Assembly: GCA_013289875.1 (NCBI GenBank)
Contig: JABCZC010000010.1
Span: forward strand, 1-64,000
Source: Acidobacteriota bacterium
Lineage (GTDB): Bacteria; Acidobacteriota; Terriglobia; Terriglobales; Acidobacteriaceae
Reading direction: 5' to 3'
Length of the DNA stretch: 64,000 bases
Numbering within the stretch: position 1 is the stretch's first letter; every line of letters starts with the position of its first letter. The translations under genes were made by a program, and so were the position numbers. Below are positions 47,806 to 55,703 of the stretch, in pieces. The notes under the pieces were generated by a model. The model was given only the letters and a program-made list of their open reading frames with translations. It was not told the DNA's origin and did no database searches.

Positions 47806-48822
47806 ATGAGGATCGCGGTGCTCGGCAGTTGGCGTGAGAGCGACGCGCACTACACAGTTCGGGGATCGAAGAAAGAATTTGAAGCCGCGTGTCGCGAAAT
47901 TGGTCGGGAATTTGCTAGCCGGCAACAAGTCATTGTTGTTGGCGCCCAATCGGATAGCACTGCGGACGCCCATGTTGTAAATGGATACATCAGTGTTACG
48001 GGCAATAATGCTGAACGACCATTGATCCAAATCGTTCGCCCGGACGACGATTCCAACTCATACCGAGATCTCGCGTCTAAGTATCCAAGGTTATTTTCCT
48101 TCCCACCCTCAATGCAGCATAAGTGGGGAGACGTTCACCTAATCCAGATCCGCGACGCAGACGCCATCCTGGTAATAGGAGGAGCGTCGGGAACGTATCA
48201 AGCGGGTTTGGCAGCGATTGTGGCAAAAAAGCGATTAATCCCGATTGGGTCATTCGGTGGTGCGGCGGGTAAACTTTCGAATTCCTTGCATTCGCCCGAC
48301 GTGCCGTTTGCAACTGAGTTAGGCATTCTCAATGGACCGTGGAACAGCCATACGTTGGATACTGCAATGAGTTTGCTCGGAGTCAATCGCAAACCGAAAA
48401 TTCTCATAATTCATGGCCATGGTTCTGATCGCTACAAACTAACGGAGTGGCTTCGCACTACACTTGGTCTAACAGATTTGCTGATCATGCAACAGGAGTT
48501 CGGAGCGGGTCGTGCCCTACCGGATAAATTCGAAAGTATCGCTGAGCAGGCTGACGGCGCCATCGCGGTGGCTACACCGGACGACGTGGGGGGCATTGTA
48601 GGAAGTACGCCGGAGTTGTTGCGAGCGCGCCAAAATGTTTGGATTGAGATTGGCTGGACTTGGGGTCGTTTAGGTCGCAATAAGCTTATTTTACTTTGCA
48701 AAGGAGGCATCGAAGTTCCAAGCGATCTGCACGGGATGGAGTATTACCGCTACAACGATTCACCTCTCGAAGTCACCGAGAGCATCCGAGCCTTCATACA
48801 CCAACTGGCTGGGCGTGAGTAA
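47806..48822 (+). CDS. SLOG-TIR fusion protein (candidate NAD-acting defence effector)
   Basis: 338 aa, a single protein joining two nucleotide-handling domains. Residues 1-170 are SLOG-like: MRIAVLGSWR at the start, DADAILVIGGASGTYQAGLA with the phosphate-binding GGASGT, and RLIPIGSFGGAAGKL. Residues 198-335 match the TIR-like domain of predicted nucleotide-binding proteins (CAP12/PCTIR): KILIIHGHGSDRYKLTEWL, IAVATPDDVGG, RARQNVWIEIGWTWGRLGR and KGGIEVPSDLHGMEYY; glutamate 281 sits where the catalytic NADase glutamate is expected. It stands alone, with visibly lower GC than both neighbours, which suggests transfer. By analogy with Thoeris, SLOG could sense a signal nucleotide and TIR destroy NAD; this is inference. 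Confidence 0.82.
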   Translation: MRIAVLGSWRESDAHYTVRGSKKEFEAACREIGREFASRQQVIVVGAQSDSTADAHVVNGYISVTGNNAERPLIQIVRPDDDSNSYRDLASKYPRLFSFPPSMQHKWGDVHLIQIRDADAILVIGGASGTYQAGLAAIVAKKRLIPIGSFGGAAGKLSNSLHSPDVPFATELGILNGPWNSHTLDTAMSLLGVNRKPKILIIHGHGSDRYKLTEWLRTTLGLTDLLIMQQEFGAGRALPDKFESIAEQADGAIAVATPDDVGGIVGSTPELLRARQNVWIEIGWTWGRLGRNKLILLCKGGIEVPSDLHGMEYYRYNDSPLEVTESIRAFIHQLAGRE

Positions 48823-48887
48823 AAGTACTTGGCGCGATCTTCGCACAGGTTAAGTACGGATATGAACGTGAGCAAAACCTGCCCGGA

Positions 48888-48914
48888 GGCCGCCGGGTGC
48901 CCCACGTCCGGATA
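48888..48914. repeat. Degenerate copy of the GGGTGCCCCA repeat
   Basis: gccgggtgccccacgtccgg resembles the GGGTGCCCCATCC core of the repeats at 52678, 53168 and 55014. It lies between the SLOG-TIR gene and the GNAT gene and may mark an old insertion. Weak. Confidence 0.35.
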
Positions 48915-48940
48915 ATTCCTATAAAAGTCGTTTGACATTT

Positions 48941-49438
48941 ATGCACGTCGAAGTGATCGCCGCCGCACCCGACCGAAAGTCGACCCTTGCGAACATGCTT
49001 GAGTTGTACGGACACGACTTCAGCGAGTTCCTCGATCTGGAGATCGGGTTGGACGGCCGATTCGGCTACGTCGATCTCCCGCTTTACTGGACGGAGCCCG
49101 GCCGGCATCCCTTTCTTATCCACGTGAACGGCAAGCTGGCCGGTTTTGTGTTTGTTAAAGAAGAATCGGCAGCCTCAGGCCAGCAGCCGCTCTGGGACAT
49201 GGCGGAGTTCTTCGTTGTTCGTGCATATCGCAGGCGCGGGATCGGTATTCAGGCAGCGCACGAAGTGTGGAGGCGATTCCCCGGGCCATGGCAGGTGCGC
49301 GTAATGCAGTCGAATGCATCGGCGGTTGAATTCTGGTCGCGTGCCATTTCGACCTTTACCCGCGAGCCAATCCAACCTGTTTCAATCGAGAACGGCGGCA
49401 AAATTTGGCACAGCTTCTCATTTGTATCCAAGCCCTAG
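48941..49438 (+). CDS. GNAT-family N-acetyltransferase
   Basis: 165 aa. The ATG at 48941 is used; the track's TTG at 48932 has no support. The acetyl-CoA binding motif lies in FFVVRAYRRRGIGIQAAHEV, followed by VMQSNASAVEFWSRAI, which is typical of GNAT folds. N-terminal residues LANMLELYGHDFSEFLDLEI match a known GNAT subgroup. Substrate unknown. It converges on the PfkB kinase gene, overlapping by 4 bases at the 3' ends. Confidence 0.83.
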   Translation: MHVEVIAAAPDRKSTLANMLELYGHDFSEFLDLEIGLDGRFGYVDLPLYWTEPGRHPFLIHVNGKLAGFVFVKEESAASGQQPLWDMAEFFVVRAYRRRGIGIQAAHEVWRRFPGPWQVRVMQSNASAVEFWSRAISTFTREPIQPVSIENGGKIWHSFSFVSKP

Positions 49439-50376
49439 CTGGACACAAAATAAGCAGTCGTATATCGAGCGCCCGTTGCCATGAGATTCTCAATTGACTC
49501 AATAGACTCGATCCCGCCTCTCGCTCCAACCGCCACGCAATTCAAAGCGGCCGCAGCGCAGGCGAAATCGAGCTGCCGCTGGAGAGGCCACTCCTGAAGC
49601 ATTCCATAGATAAATCCCGCATGAAAGATATCGCCCGCCCCGGTCGTATCGACCACCGGCACACAAAAAGCCGACGCGTAATGAAACTGCTTGCCGTCCC
49701 ACGCCACCACGCCGTCCGCACCAAGGGTCGCCGCGGTCAGCAGACATCCGTAGCGGTGATGCATCTGCCGTAGCGCCTCTTCGAGGTCGGGCTCCGCCAT
49801 CAGCCGGCAAGGGAAGTCCCGGCTCACAATCAGGTAATCAATCTTCTCCAGCAGCTCTTCCACGCCCGGATAAACCTCATCGATATCCGCAATCACGCGC
49901 ACGCCGGCAGCGCGAGCCCACTCCGCCGCAACCGTCGCTGCCGCCGTATCGTGCCCATCGACGTGAAGCGCTCGCGCATTCACGATCCAGTCGCGCTCGA
50001 GCTCTTCTGCCTGCAGGACAAGCCGCTCATCGCGCCTGCAGAGCACCGTCCGCTCCCCTCCGCCGTCGACGATGATCAGCGACTGCGGGCTGGCGCAGCC
50101 TGCGACCGTCACCAGCTGCGTCTCTACGCCCGCGCGCGCAAACTCCCTGCGATGGAGCGCCGCAGCGTCATCGTCGCCCAGCTTCCCCACATAGCGCGTG
50201 CGCATTCCCCAGTGCTGGCACGCAACCACGGTGGTCGCGACCTGCCCTCCCGGCAGCACGTTCGCCGTGCGGTACTCTACCTTGGAACCGGCCACCGGGA
50301 AACTTTCGAGAGGAATCAGCGTGTCCGTGGCATTCAGCCCCACGCCGACCAGATCAACCTTCGACAACTCCGTCAT
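49435..50376 (-). CDS. PfkB-family sugar kinase
   Basis: 313 aa ribokinase-like carbohydrate kinase. N-terminal GGQVATTVVACQHWG is the substrate motif; the catalytic and anion-hole signature VVDTTGAGDIFHAGFIYGM lies near residue 250. It phosphorylates a sugar or nucleoside with ATP in the cytoplasm. The exact substrate cannot be read. Near the end, GGIESIESIENL contains a small direct repeat. It diverges from the GH13 gene across an 82-base gap. Confidence 0.9.
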   Translation of the reverse strand: MTELSKVDLVGVGLNATDTLIPLESFPVAGSKVEYRTANVLPGGQVATTVVACQHWGMRTRYVGKLGDDDAAALHRREFARAGVETQLVTVAGCASPQSLIIVDGGGERTVLCRRDERLVLQAEELERDWIVNARALHVDGHDTAAATVAAEWARAAGVRVIADIDEVYPGVEELLEKIDYLIVSRDFPCRLMAEPDLEEALRQMHHRYGCLLTAATLGADGVVAWDGKQFHYASAFCVPVVDTTGAGDIFHAGFIYGMLQEWPLQRQLDFACAAAALNCVAVGARGGIESIESIENLMATGARYTTAYFVSS

Positions 50377-50458
50377 ATTGTCACTGTAAATGGAGTATTA
50401 GCCCTCCGTCCCCCCTCTCTGTCATATACTCGCTACGGTTAAATTGAGAGGTTAGCGA

Positions 50459-52150
50459 ATGTCGCTTGTCAGATGCCTTCTCTTGGCTGGAATCACTCTC
50501 GGAACCAATCTGCTTGCCCAACCCTCCGGCCCCGGCCAAAAAGACGACTGGTGGAAGCATGCCGTCATCTACGAGATCTACCCGCGCAGTTTCCAGGACT
50601 CCAACGGCGACGGCATCGGAGACATCAACGGCATCACCTCGCGCCTCGACTATCTCCACGACCTCGGCGTCGGCGCCATCTGGATCACGCCCATGTATCC
50701 CTCGCCCGGCGTCGACTATGGCTACGACATCTCCAACTACACCGCTCTCGATCCCGAATATGGCACGATGGCCGACTTCGACCACATGGTTGCCGAGGCC
50801 AAGCAGCGCGGCATCCGCGTCATCATGGACTACGTCATCAACCACACCTCCGACCAGAGCCCGTGGTTCATCGAGTCGCGCTCTTCGCGGACCAACCCCA
50901 AGCGCGACTGGTACATCTGGCGAGATGGCAAGGGTCCTGGCCTTCCGCCCAACAACTGGCAGTCCTGGTTCGGCCACTCCGCCTGGACCTACGACGAGAA
51001 GACCGGCCAGTGGTACTACCACTACTTCTACAAGCAGCAGCCCGACCTCAACTGGCGCAATCCTGAGGTCGAGAAAGCCATGAGCGACGTCCTCCGCTTC
51101 TGGATGGACAAAGGAGTCGACGGCTTCCGCATCGACGCCGTATCCCGCCTCTTCGAAGACCCCAACCTCCACGACGACCCCTACCGGCCCGGATACAACG
51201 CCTACGGCGACCGCAATATCGAGCACAAATACACCGACAACTACCCCGAGGTGAACGACGTCCTCAAGCGCCTGCGCAAAGTCGTCGGCAAATATCCCGG
51301 AGACCCCGTCCTCATCACCGAGGCCGACGAGCCCAACATCACCGAGCTCACCAAGCTCTACGGCCAGGGAGACGAGGTCCAGCTACCCATGGACTTCCAG
51401 ATCGCCGATCTCAACAAGCTTTCCGCGCCCGACTTCCGCCTCCTCTTCGACCAGGTCGAGAACAACACCGCGCACGGACAGCCCGAGCTCTTCTTTAGTA
51501 ATCACGACCAGCGCCGCCAGTGGGACCGCTACGGAGACGGCGTCCACAACGACGAAATCGCCAAACTCATGGCCGCGCTCCTGCTCACCACTCGCGGAAC
51601 CCCGCAGATGTACTACGGCGAAGAAATCGGCATGCGCACCACGGACCCCGCCCGCATCGAAGACGTCCACGACCCCATCGGCAAGCTCGGCTGGCCCAAG
51701 GAGAAAGGACGCGACGGCGAGCGCACCCCCATGCAGTGGGATAACTCCCCTAACTCCGGCTTTACTACCTCGCCTAAGCCCTGGCTGCCCATCCCGCCCT
51801 CCGCTGCTACCTATAATGTCGAGACGGAAAAGAAAGACCCCAACTCCATCTTCAACGCCTACAAGACACTCCTCGCCCTGCGCCAGTCTGAGCCAGCACT
51901 GCGTGACGGTTCCTACCAGGCCCTCGACGAGGAGAACCCATACGTCTTCTCTTTCATTCGCGTGCGCGAAGGATCGACGGTACTCGTCTCTCTGAACATG
52001 AGCGCCGAGCCTCGGACTATTTCAGTGAAGGGTCTGAAAGGAACCACCGCTGGCCCGCTCTACAGCTCACCTGCCTCCGGAGACGAAGCTATCCCCCTCG
52101 ACAAGATCCAACTCGCACCTTTCGGAGTGTTGGTGGCCAAGGTGCAGTAG
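50459..52150 (+). CDS. GH13 alpha-glucosidase (oligo-1,6-/alpha-glucosidase type), secreted
   Basis: 563 aa retaining alpha-glucosidase. A signal peptide (MSLVRCLLLAGITLGTNLLA) directs it to the periplasm. GH13 motifs: VIMDYVINHTSDQSPWF (region I), GVDGFRIDAVSRLFEDP (region II, nucleophile Asp), VLITEADEPNITEL (region III, acid Glu) and LFFSNHDQRRQWDR (region IV). A calcium-site-like DSNGDGIGDINGI occurs early. A GAGAGG ribosome-binding site is well placed. It would release glucose from malto- or isomalto-oligosaccharides; the neighbouring kinase on the other strand may handle a product. Confidence 0.93.
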   Translation: MSLVRCLLLAGITLGTNLLAQPSGPGQKDDWWKHAVIYEIYPRSFQDSNGDGIGDINGITSRLDYLHDLGVGAIWITPMYPSPGVDYGYDISNYTALDPEYGTMADFDHMVAEAKQRGIRVIMDYVINHTSDQSPWFIESRSSRTNPKRDWYIWRDGKGPGLPPNNWQSWFGHSAWTYDEKTGQWYYHYFYKQQPDLNWRNPEVEKAMSDVLRFWMDKGVDGFRIDAVSRLFEDPNLHDDPYRPGYNAYGDRNIEHKYTDNYPEVNDVLKRLRKVVGKYPGDPVLITEADEPNITELTKLYGQGDEVQLPMDFQIADLNKLSAPDFRLLFDQVENNTAHGQPELFFSNHDQRRQWDRYGDGVHNDEIAKLMAALLLTTRGTPQMYYGEEIGMRTTDPARIEDVHDPIGKLGWPKEKGRDGERTPMQWDNSPNSGFTTSPKPWLPIPPSAATYNVETEKKDPNSIFNAYKTLLALRQSEPALRDGSYQALDEENPYVFSFIRVREGSTVLVSLNMSAEPRTISVKGLKGTTAGPLYSSPASGDEAIPLDKIQLAPFGVLVAKVQ

Positions 52151-52463
52151 CTACGGCTCGGAGCTGCGCTTTCGGCAGGACAAGCCGCGACGATCGTATT
52201 TTTCGCCCGGCTTTACCGCGAGCTTATTCAGGAGCTCCGACAATGATCCCATTGACGTCTTAGGTTCCCTTACTGGTGCGAATGGGGGATGGTAGAACCT
52301 AAGAGTGTGTGTTAGAACCACGCTATCGAATGTTCCCGTTCCGACCTCCCATGTTGACCCTCACCACATTGCTTTCACTGCAATAGCGCCCACCTGGCTG
52401 GATACCCATCCATTTTTCACAAAATCCATCCTCTTCTAATTTGCCAGGAGATAGGGGGATTTC
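52151..52463. other. Intergenic region with a 10-base inverted repeat
   Basis: No gene recognised. TCTTAGGTTC (52258-52267) and GAACCTAAGA (52295-52304) form a perfect 10-base inverted repeat with a 27-base loop, perhaps a terminator-like or operator structure for the GH13 gene; there is no T-run. Confidence 0.5.
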
Positions 52464-52667
52464 TTGCCGACCCGTTCTTCCGATTTCCACTCTGCCCCTC
52501 GACGTGATCACCAATCGCATGATCCGCTCTGGGTTAAGACGTTAATGACCGTTCCCATTCTTGGGGCGTCGCTATTCGTAATTCTTTCCGCACACTACTC
52601 CCCACCTGAGAAAAACTGGGCGTTTGGGGTTGCGGGAACAATGCTCGGTTACTGGTTAAGAAAATGA
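52464..52667 (+). CDS. Small membrane protein (67 aa)
   Basis: TTG start with AGGGGGA 7 bases upstream. After a polar N-terminus the protein has two membrane segments, VKTLMTVPILGASLFVILSA and WAFGVAGTMLGYWLRK, separated by HYSPPEKN. The second part has the look of a conserved small membrane family. No function known; a later internal ATG (in TLMTVP) is another possible start. Confidence 0.5.
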   Translation: MPTRSSDFHSAPRRDHQSHDPLWVKTLMTVPILGASLFVILSAHYSPPEKNWAFGVAGTMLGYWLRK

Positions 52668-52677
52668 GGCGGTGGAC

Positions 52678-52748
52678 GGGTGGCCCACCCTTAATTCGCC
52701 ATGAATGAGGGTGCCCCATCCTGAGCGCGTTCTTCGCGCGAAGGGTGG
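52678..52748 (+). repeat. Intergenic repeat copy A
   Basis: Begins with the palindrome GGGTGGCCCACCC and continues through GAATGAGGGTGCCCCATCC to GAAGGGTGG. It shares ends with copies B and C but lacks the TCTCGGAATTGCCCG middle. It also contains a GCGCG-rich hairpin. Confidence 0.75.
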
Positions 52749-52807
52749 AAAGCGATCATCCCGCCCCGCAACCTCCAGCCTCGCACCGCGAAGGGCCCGA
52801 TGTGTGG

Positions 52808-52836
52808 CCCACTCAAGCTTCCTTTGCTTGAGTGGG
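52808..52836. repeat. 11-base perfect hairpin CCCACTCAAGC-N7-GCTTGAGTGGG
   Basis: Perfect stem with a 7-base loop; preceded by GTGGCCCA, the same opening as the A/B/C repeats. Without a T-run it is not a typical terminator. Confidence 0.65.
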
Positions 52837-52995
52837 GAGTTCTCCGATGCACATCTAATGTGACAAACAGGCTACAACTCCATGACACAGGTCAGGGTTT
52901 GCCTCTGATTAACTGGGCTTAGTTGGTGATACCCCGGACGATTATGCGGGAACTCAAATTGCTCAGTCTCCGCATCGCAAATGTGAGGAGTGGAT

Positions 52996-53229
52996 ATGGA
53001 TGCTGCGGAACTAATTGATCCCCGACCGAACGATGACGCCCCGCTTGCTTTCTGGCACGACCGGCTCGTGCTGAGTGTGCATCACGACGGAGCGGGTGCG
53101 ATGCCCACAGAGTCGAAAATCATGACCGGCCACCTTGTTCACAGCATTATTTTCCGACTGACGGGCGAGTGGCCCACCCTTTCTCGGAATTGCCCGCTAT
53201 TGACCACGAATGAGGGTGCCCCATCCTGA
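52996..53229 (+). CDS. Doubtful small ORF ending in repeat B
   Basis: ATG with AGGAG 6 bases upstream, 77 codons. The first 60 residues (MDAAELIDPRPNDDAPLAFW, then HDRLVLSVHHDGAG) look protein-like, but the last 20 residues and the stop come from repeat copy B. It may be a gene truncated by arrival of the repeat. No family recognised. Confidence 0.3.
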   Translation: MDAAELIDPRPNDDAPLAFWHDRLVLSVHHDGAGAMPTESKIMTGHLVHSIIFRLTGEWPTLSRNCPLLTTNEGAPS

Positions 53230-53252
53230 GCGAAACATAGGGTGGGAGGCAC
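53168..53252 (+). repeat. Intergenic repeat copy B (direct repeat left of the FAD gene)
   Basis: GTGGCCCACCCTTTCTCGGA, then ATTGCCCGCTATTGACCACG and AATGAGGGTGCCCCATCCTG to GGGTGGGAGGCAC. Nearly identical to copy C and in the same orientation. Confidence 0.85.
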
Positions 53253-53370
53253 ATGCACGCGATTGTCCCCCAGTTCGGCGCCAATATTTGTACAGCATGA
53301 AAGCGGCCGCCTCTACCCGTAATCAGCCAGCCAGCCGGTGATATATTGGGCGCTGTTGGAGGGCCAGTCG

Positions 53371-54930
53371 ATGCCGAACTATGAACTAATCGTCATTGGC
53401 GTTGGTACGAGCGCGCTCAACTACCTCTATGCTCTGCTGAAAACCGGGGCACCGAAGACTTATTCGATTGCCGAAGCAGAAAAGGCCTTTGGCAAAGGCA
53501 ACGTCCCTCCATCCGTCATGCAGAAACTGTCAGGAAATTTCCCCAAGAGCACTCTGGTGATCGGAGAGTCCGACCTGTGGGAGAGGGCCGGTACCTCCAA
53601 CCCGGGTTACAGAGTGGGACAGACCTCGGATCACGTCCGCACGCCGGATTCGCCTCGCCCGGTCGGCAGCGACTCGAGCTTCCGGCCGGTGAGTGAGTAT
53701 GTCTCGGAGATGAAAAGTCTGCGTGGAACAGTGGAGAAGGACGCCAAGAGTATTGGCGCTTCCATTAGTTTTCTTCGCGGCCAGGTCCAGAAGGTCAGTG
53801 AGGACGTGGCTGGTTATAGCGTCAAGGTGCTAGCCAGCCCCGTTGCTTACACATGTGCGAAAGTGGTCGTGGCGTCGGGAGCCGGTCCTACCTCTTTGCC
53901 GGATCCATTGAAGTTGGAAAACATCAAGAACAAGGATCTTCTGAAGAACAGGCGCGATTACGAGGAATTGATCGGTGGCACCGAGTATCTCTATTCTCAT
54001 GCGCCTAAGTACAAGCAGGTCTTGGTCTATGGCGGTGCGCCAACCTCCGCGTGGGTAGTGGCCCGCGCCCGGCAGCACTACTGCAAGGTCCTGTGGGTGT
54101 CGCGGAGCGGGTGGGACGGTGCCAATCCCGCCGGCCGGAACAAGGAGGTCATAGAGTGGGCTGCTAAAAATAAGGTCATGGTCAAGGCCGACATCGCCAG
54201 CGTTGAAGTGATTGTGCCACCGCTCTCCGGCTACCCCCGAATCCTCGTACACCTCACCGACCGCAAGAATTACACACTCGACCAGGTTATTTACGCGACA
54301 GGTGCGGACCCGCTCGGAAATGGGGGGCCCGGACAAATTCTGGAATCCAAGCTGCGTGACAAACTCGTTCCCCGCTTCGACCCCAATTACCGCTTCTCCC
54401 CGACCGACGACGTTCCGGTGGCATGGGCGACCGACAACGAAACCTGCTGGGTGGTGGGTGCCCCGGTCTTCCGCGCCGTCGGTAAGCTGGGAGACCCCAC
54501 GTCGAACTTGTTGAAAGAATTCCAGGCAAAATATCGGAAGATTGCGGCGATTATGGGCGAGGCCGGCACTCCGGACGAGGGCGTGGCGGTGGTCACTGCG
54601 TCCATCAAAGCCACGACCGGTTACACACAAACAGGCGACAACTTTAACTGGAATACGGCGGATCTGCTGGAGCTGCGAGCCTTTCTTACGCGCGCGTATG
54701 GTAATGCCTTTACCGAGAACGAGCGCAACGAACTGGCACAAAAAATCGTCGCAGAACGCAGCAAAAAGGGCGCGTATCCACTACAGTTTCCACAACAGGA
54801 CTTTGTAAAGATCATCCAGGACTACGGGAACACGAAAAATCTGAAACTGCCCAGTCCGTTCTCGGAGGATATTAAGAAATTCTCAGGACAATACGAGTGG
54901 CTGCAGAATAATTCCGCCAGGCGAACCTAA
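53371..54930 (+). CDS. FAD/NAD(P)-binding oxidoreductase of unknown function
   Basis: The ATG at 53371 has GGAGGG 7 bases upstream and opens MPNYELIVIGVGTSALNYLY, a dinucleotide-binding N-terminus; the track start is earlier and unsupported. Further flavoprotein features are VVVASGAGPTSL, a second Rossmann strand VLVYGGAPTSAWVVARARQ and VIYATGADPLGNGG. About 519 aa. The layout recalls flavin monooxygenase- or lysine/ornithine-hydroxylase-like proteins, but no exact family was recognised. It has no operon partners and lies between direct repeat copies B and C, so it may have been moved as a unit. Substrate unknown. Confidence 0.72.
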   Translation: MPNYELIVIGVGTSALNYLYALLKTGAPKTYSIAEAEKAFGKGNVPPSVMQKLSGNFPKSTLVIGESDLWERAGTSNPGYRVGQTSDHVRTPDSPRPVGSDSSFRPVSEYVSEMKSLRGTVEKDAKSIGASISFLRGQVQKVSEDVAGYSVKVLASPVAYTCAKVVVASGAGPTSLPDPLKLENIKNKDLLKNRRDYEELIGGTEYLYSHAPKYKQVLVYGGAPTSAWVVARARQHYCKVLWVSRSGWDGANPAGRNKEVIEWAAKNKVMVKADIASVEVIVPPLSGYPRILVHLTDRKNYTLDQVIYATGADPLGNGGPGQILESKLRDKLVPRFDPNYRFSPTDDVPVAWATDNETCWVVGAPVFRAVGKLGDPTSNLLKEFQAKYRKIAAIMGEAGTPDEGVAVVTASIKATTGYTQTGDNFNWNTADLLELRAFLTRAYGNAFTENERNELAQKIVAERSKKGAYPLQFPQQDFVKIIQDYGNTKNLKLPSPFSEDIKKFSGQYEWLQNNSARRT

Positions 54931-55013
54931 GGCTGGGCCTACAGCAAAGGTATCTGCTTGCCGCGTACATCTCGCTTTTGAGATGTAGGACCGGACCACC
55001 GGGCCATCAGGGC

Positions 55014-55098
55014 GGGTGGCCCACCCTTTCTCGGAATTGCCCGATATTGACCACGAATGGGGTGCCCCATCCTGAGCGAAGCGAAGGACGGGAGGCAC
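55014..55098 (+). repeat. Intergenic repeat copy C (direct repeat right of the FAD gene)
   Basis: GGGTGGCCCACCCTTTCTCG, then GAATTGCCCGATATTGACCA and CGAATGGGGTGCCCCATCCT to ACGGGAGGCACAA. Differs from copy B at only a few positions in its first 60 bases, with a one-base deletion. Confidence 0.85.
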
Positions 55099-55124
55099 AA
55101 TGGTTGCTGACCGCCGTCTGAGCG

Positions 55125-55205
55125 CTTGGCCGACAATTTCCCCCAATCCGGTACAATAAAAATAGAGACAAAGAAGCCTGGCCGCCCTTGCAGCCGGGCT
55201 TTTCG
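55125..55205 (+). terminator. Module copy 1: TACAAT-containing box plus rho-independent hairpin
   Basis: CTTGGCCGACAATTTCCCCC leads to TACAATAAAAATAGA, then the stem AGCCTGGC/GCCGGGCT with a 10-base loop and TTTTC. The hairpin with T-run is a plausible terminator for the FAD gene. The upstream box looks promoter-like, which would give a transcript of only about 50 bases. A second copy lies at 56883. Confidence 0.6.
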
Positions 55206-55349
55206 TTTCCGCGAGCAGTCATTCCCAAAACGGGAACCGACCCCTCGTAAGTCATTGATTCGTTGTTAAGTAGCGTAAGTCATTCATAACATGGTACATG
55301 CGGCCCACGTATACCCTAACCCCAACGGAATGTGGTAGGAACCAATCGA

Positions 55350-55369
55350 GGGGGGAGGGGGGTAGGGGG
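55350..55369 (+). repeat. G-run GGGGGGAGGGGGGTAGGGGG
   Basis: Three long G-tracts within 20 bases, able to form a G-quadruplex. A shorter relative (GGGGGAGGGGTAATCCCC) occurs at 57100-57117 in the second module copy. Confidence 0.7.
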
Positions 55370-55399
55370 CTTATGCCGCGAAATCAGAACCTCCCGGAC

Positions 55400-55465
55400 G
55401 GGTGGCCATATCTGGCCGCCACTGCAACGGGGTGCCCCGCAGGTAAGGTCAGATATGGGCCACCC
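55400..55465. repeat. Inverted repeat GGGTGGCCATATCTG / CAGATATGGGCCACCC
   Basis: Arms of 15 and 16 bases match with one bulge, about 35 bases apart. The opening GGGTGGCC is shared with repeats A-C. Lies in the leader of the YXWXPGYW gene and could fold in RNA. Confidence 0.6.
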
Positions 55466-55703
55466 AGCCCACCGTGCTTTGTCGCTGAAATGCGGTTCGG
55501 CTAAGATGGCGGCTACGAAGAATTTAGATTCCGTACAGGCAACCTCAACGAACGCAACATCCTCCGAGCAGAAGGGTCACAATCAAGGTCCGGACCGGGG
55601 GAGTTTCCCACTCGCGGACGGAATGGAGCCCATCACTCCTCGAAGCCCCACGCAACGGAGAGTAACGCAGGGTAGCGAAGGACGATCGGCAAGGGATAGA
55701 CAG

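Larger units (their letters stand above)
52668..53370. other. Repeat-rich intergenic region
   Basis: About 700 bases carrying repeat copy A (52678-52748), the hairpin at 52808-52836, a doubtful small ORF at 52996 and repeat copy B (53168-53252). No other gene is seen. Confidence 0.6.
54931..55703. other. Repeat-rich region upstream of the YXWXPGYW gene
   Basis: About 770 bases with repeat copy C, the first copy of the promoter-like/hairpin module, TAAGTCATT repeats, a G-run and the inverted repeat at 55400-55465. The ORF-track codons 55332-55703 upstream of the gene are non-coding in character. Confidence 0.6.
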
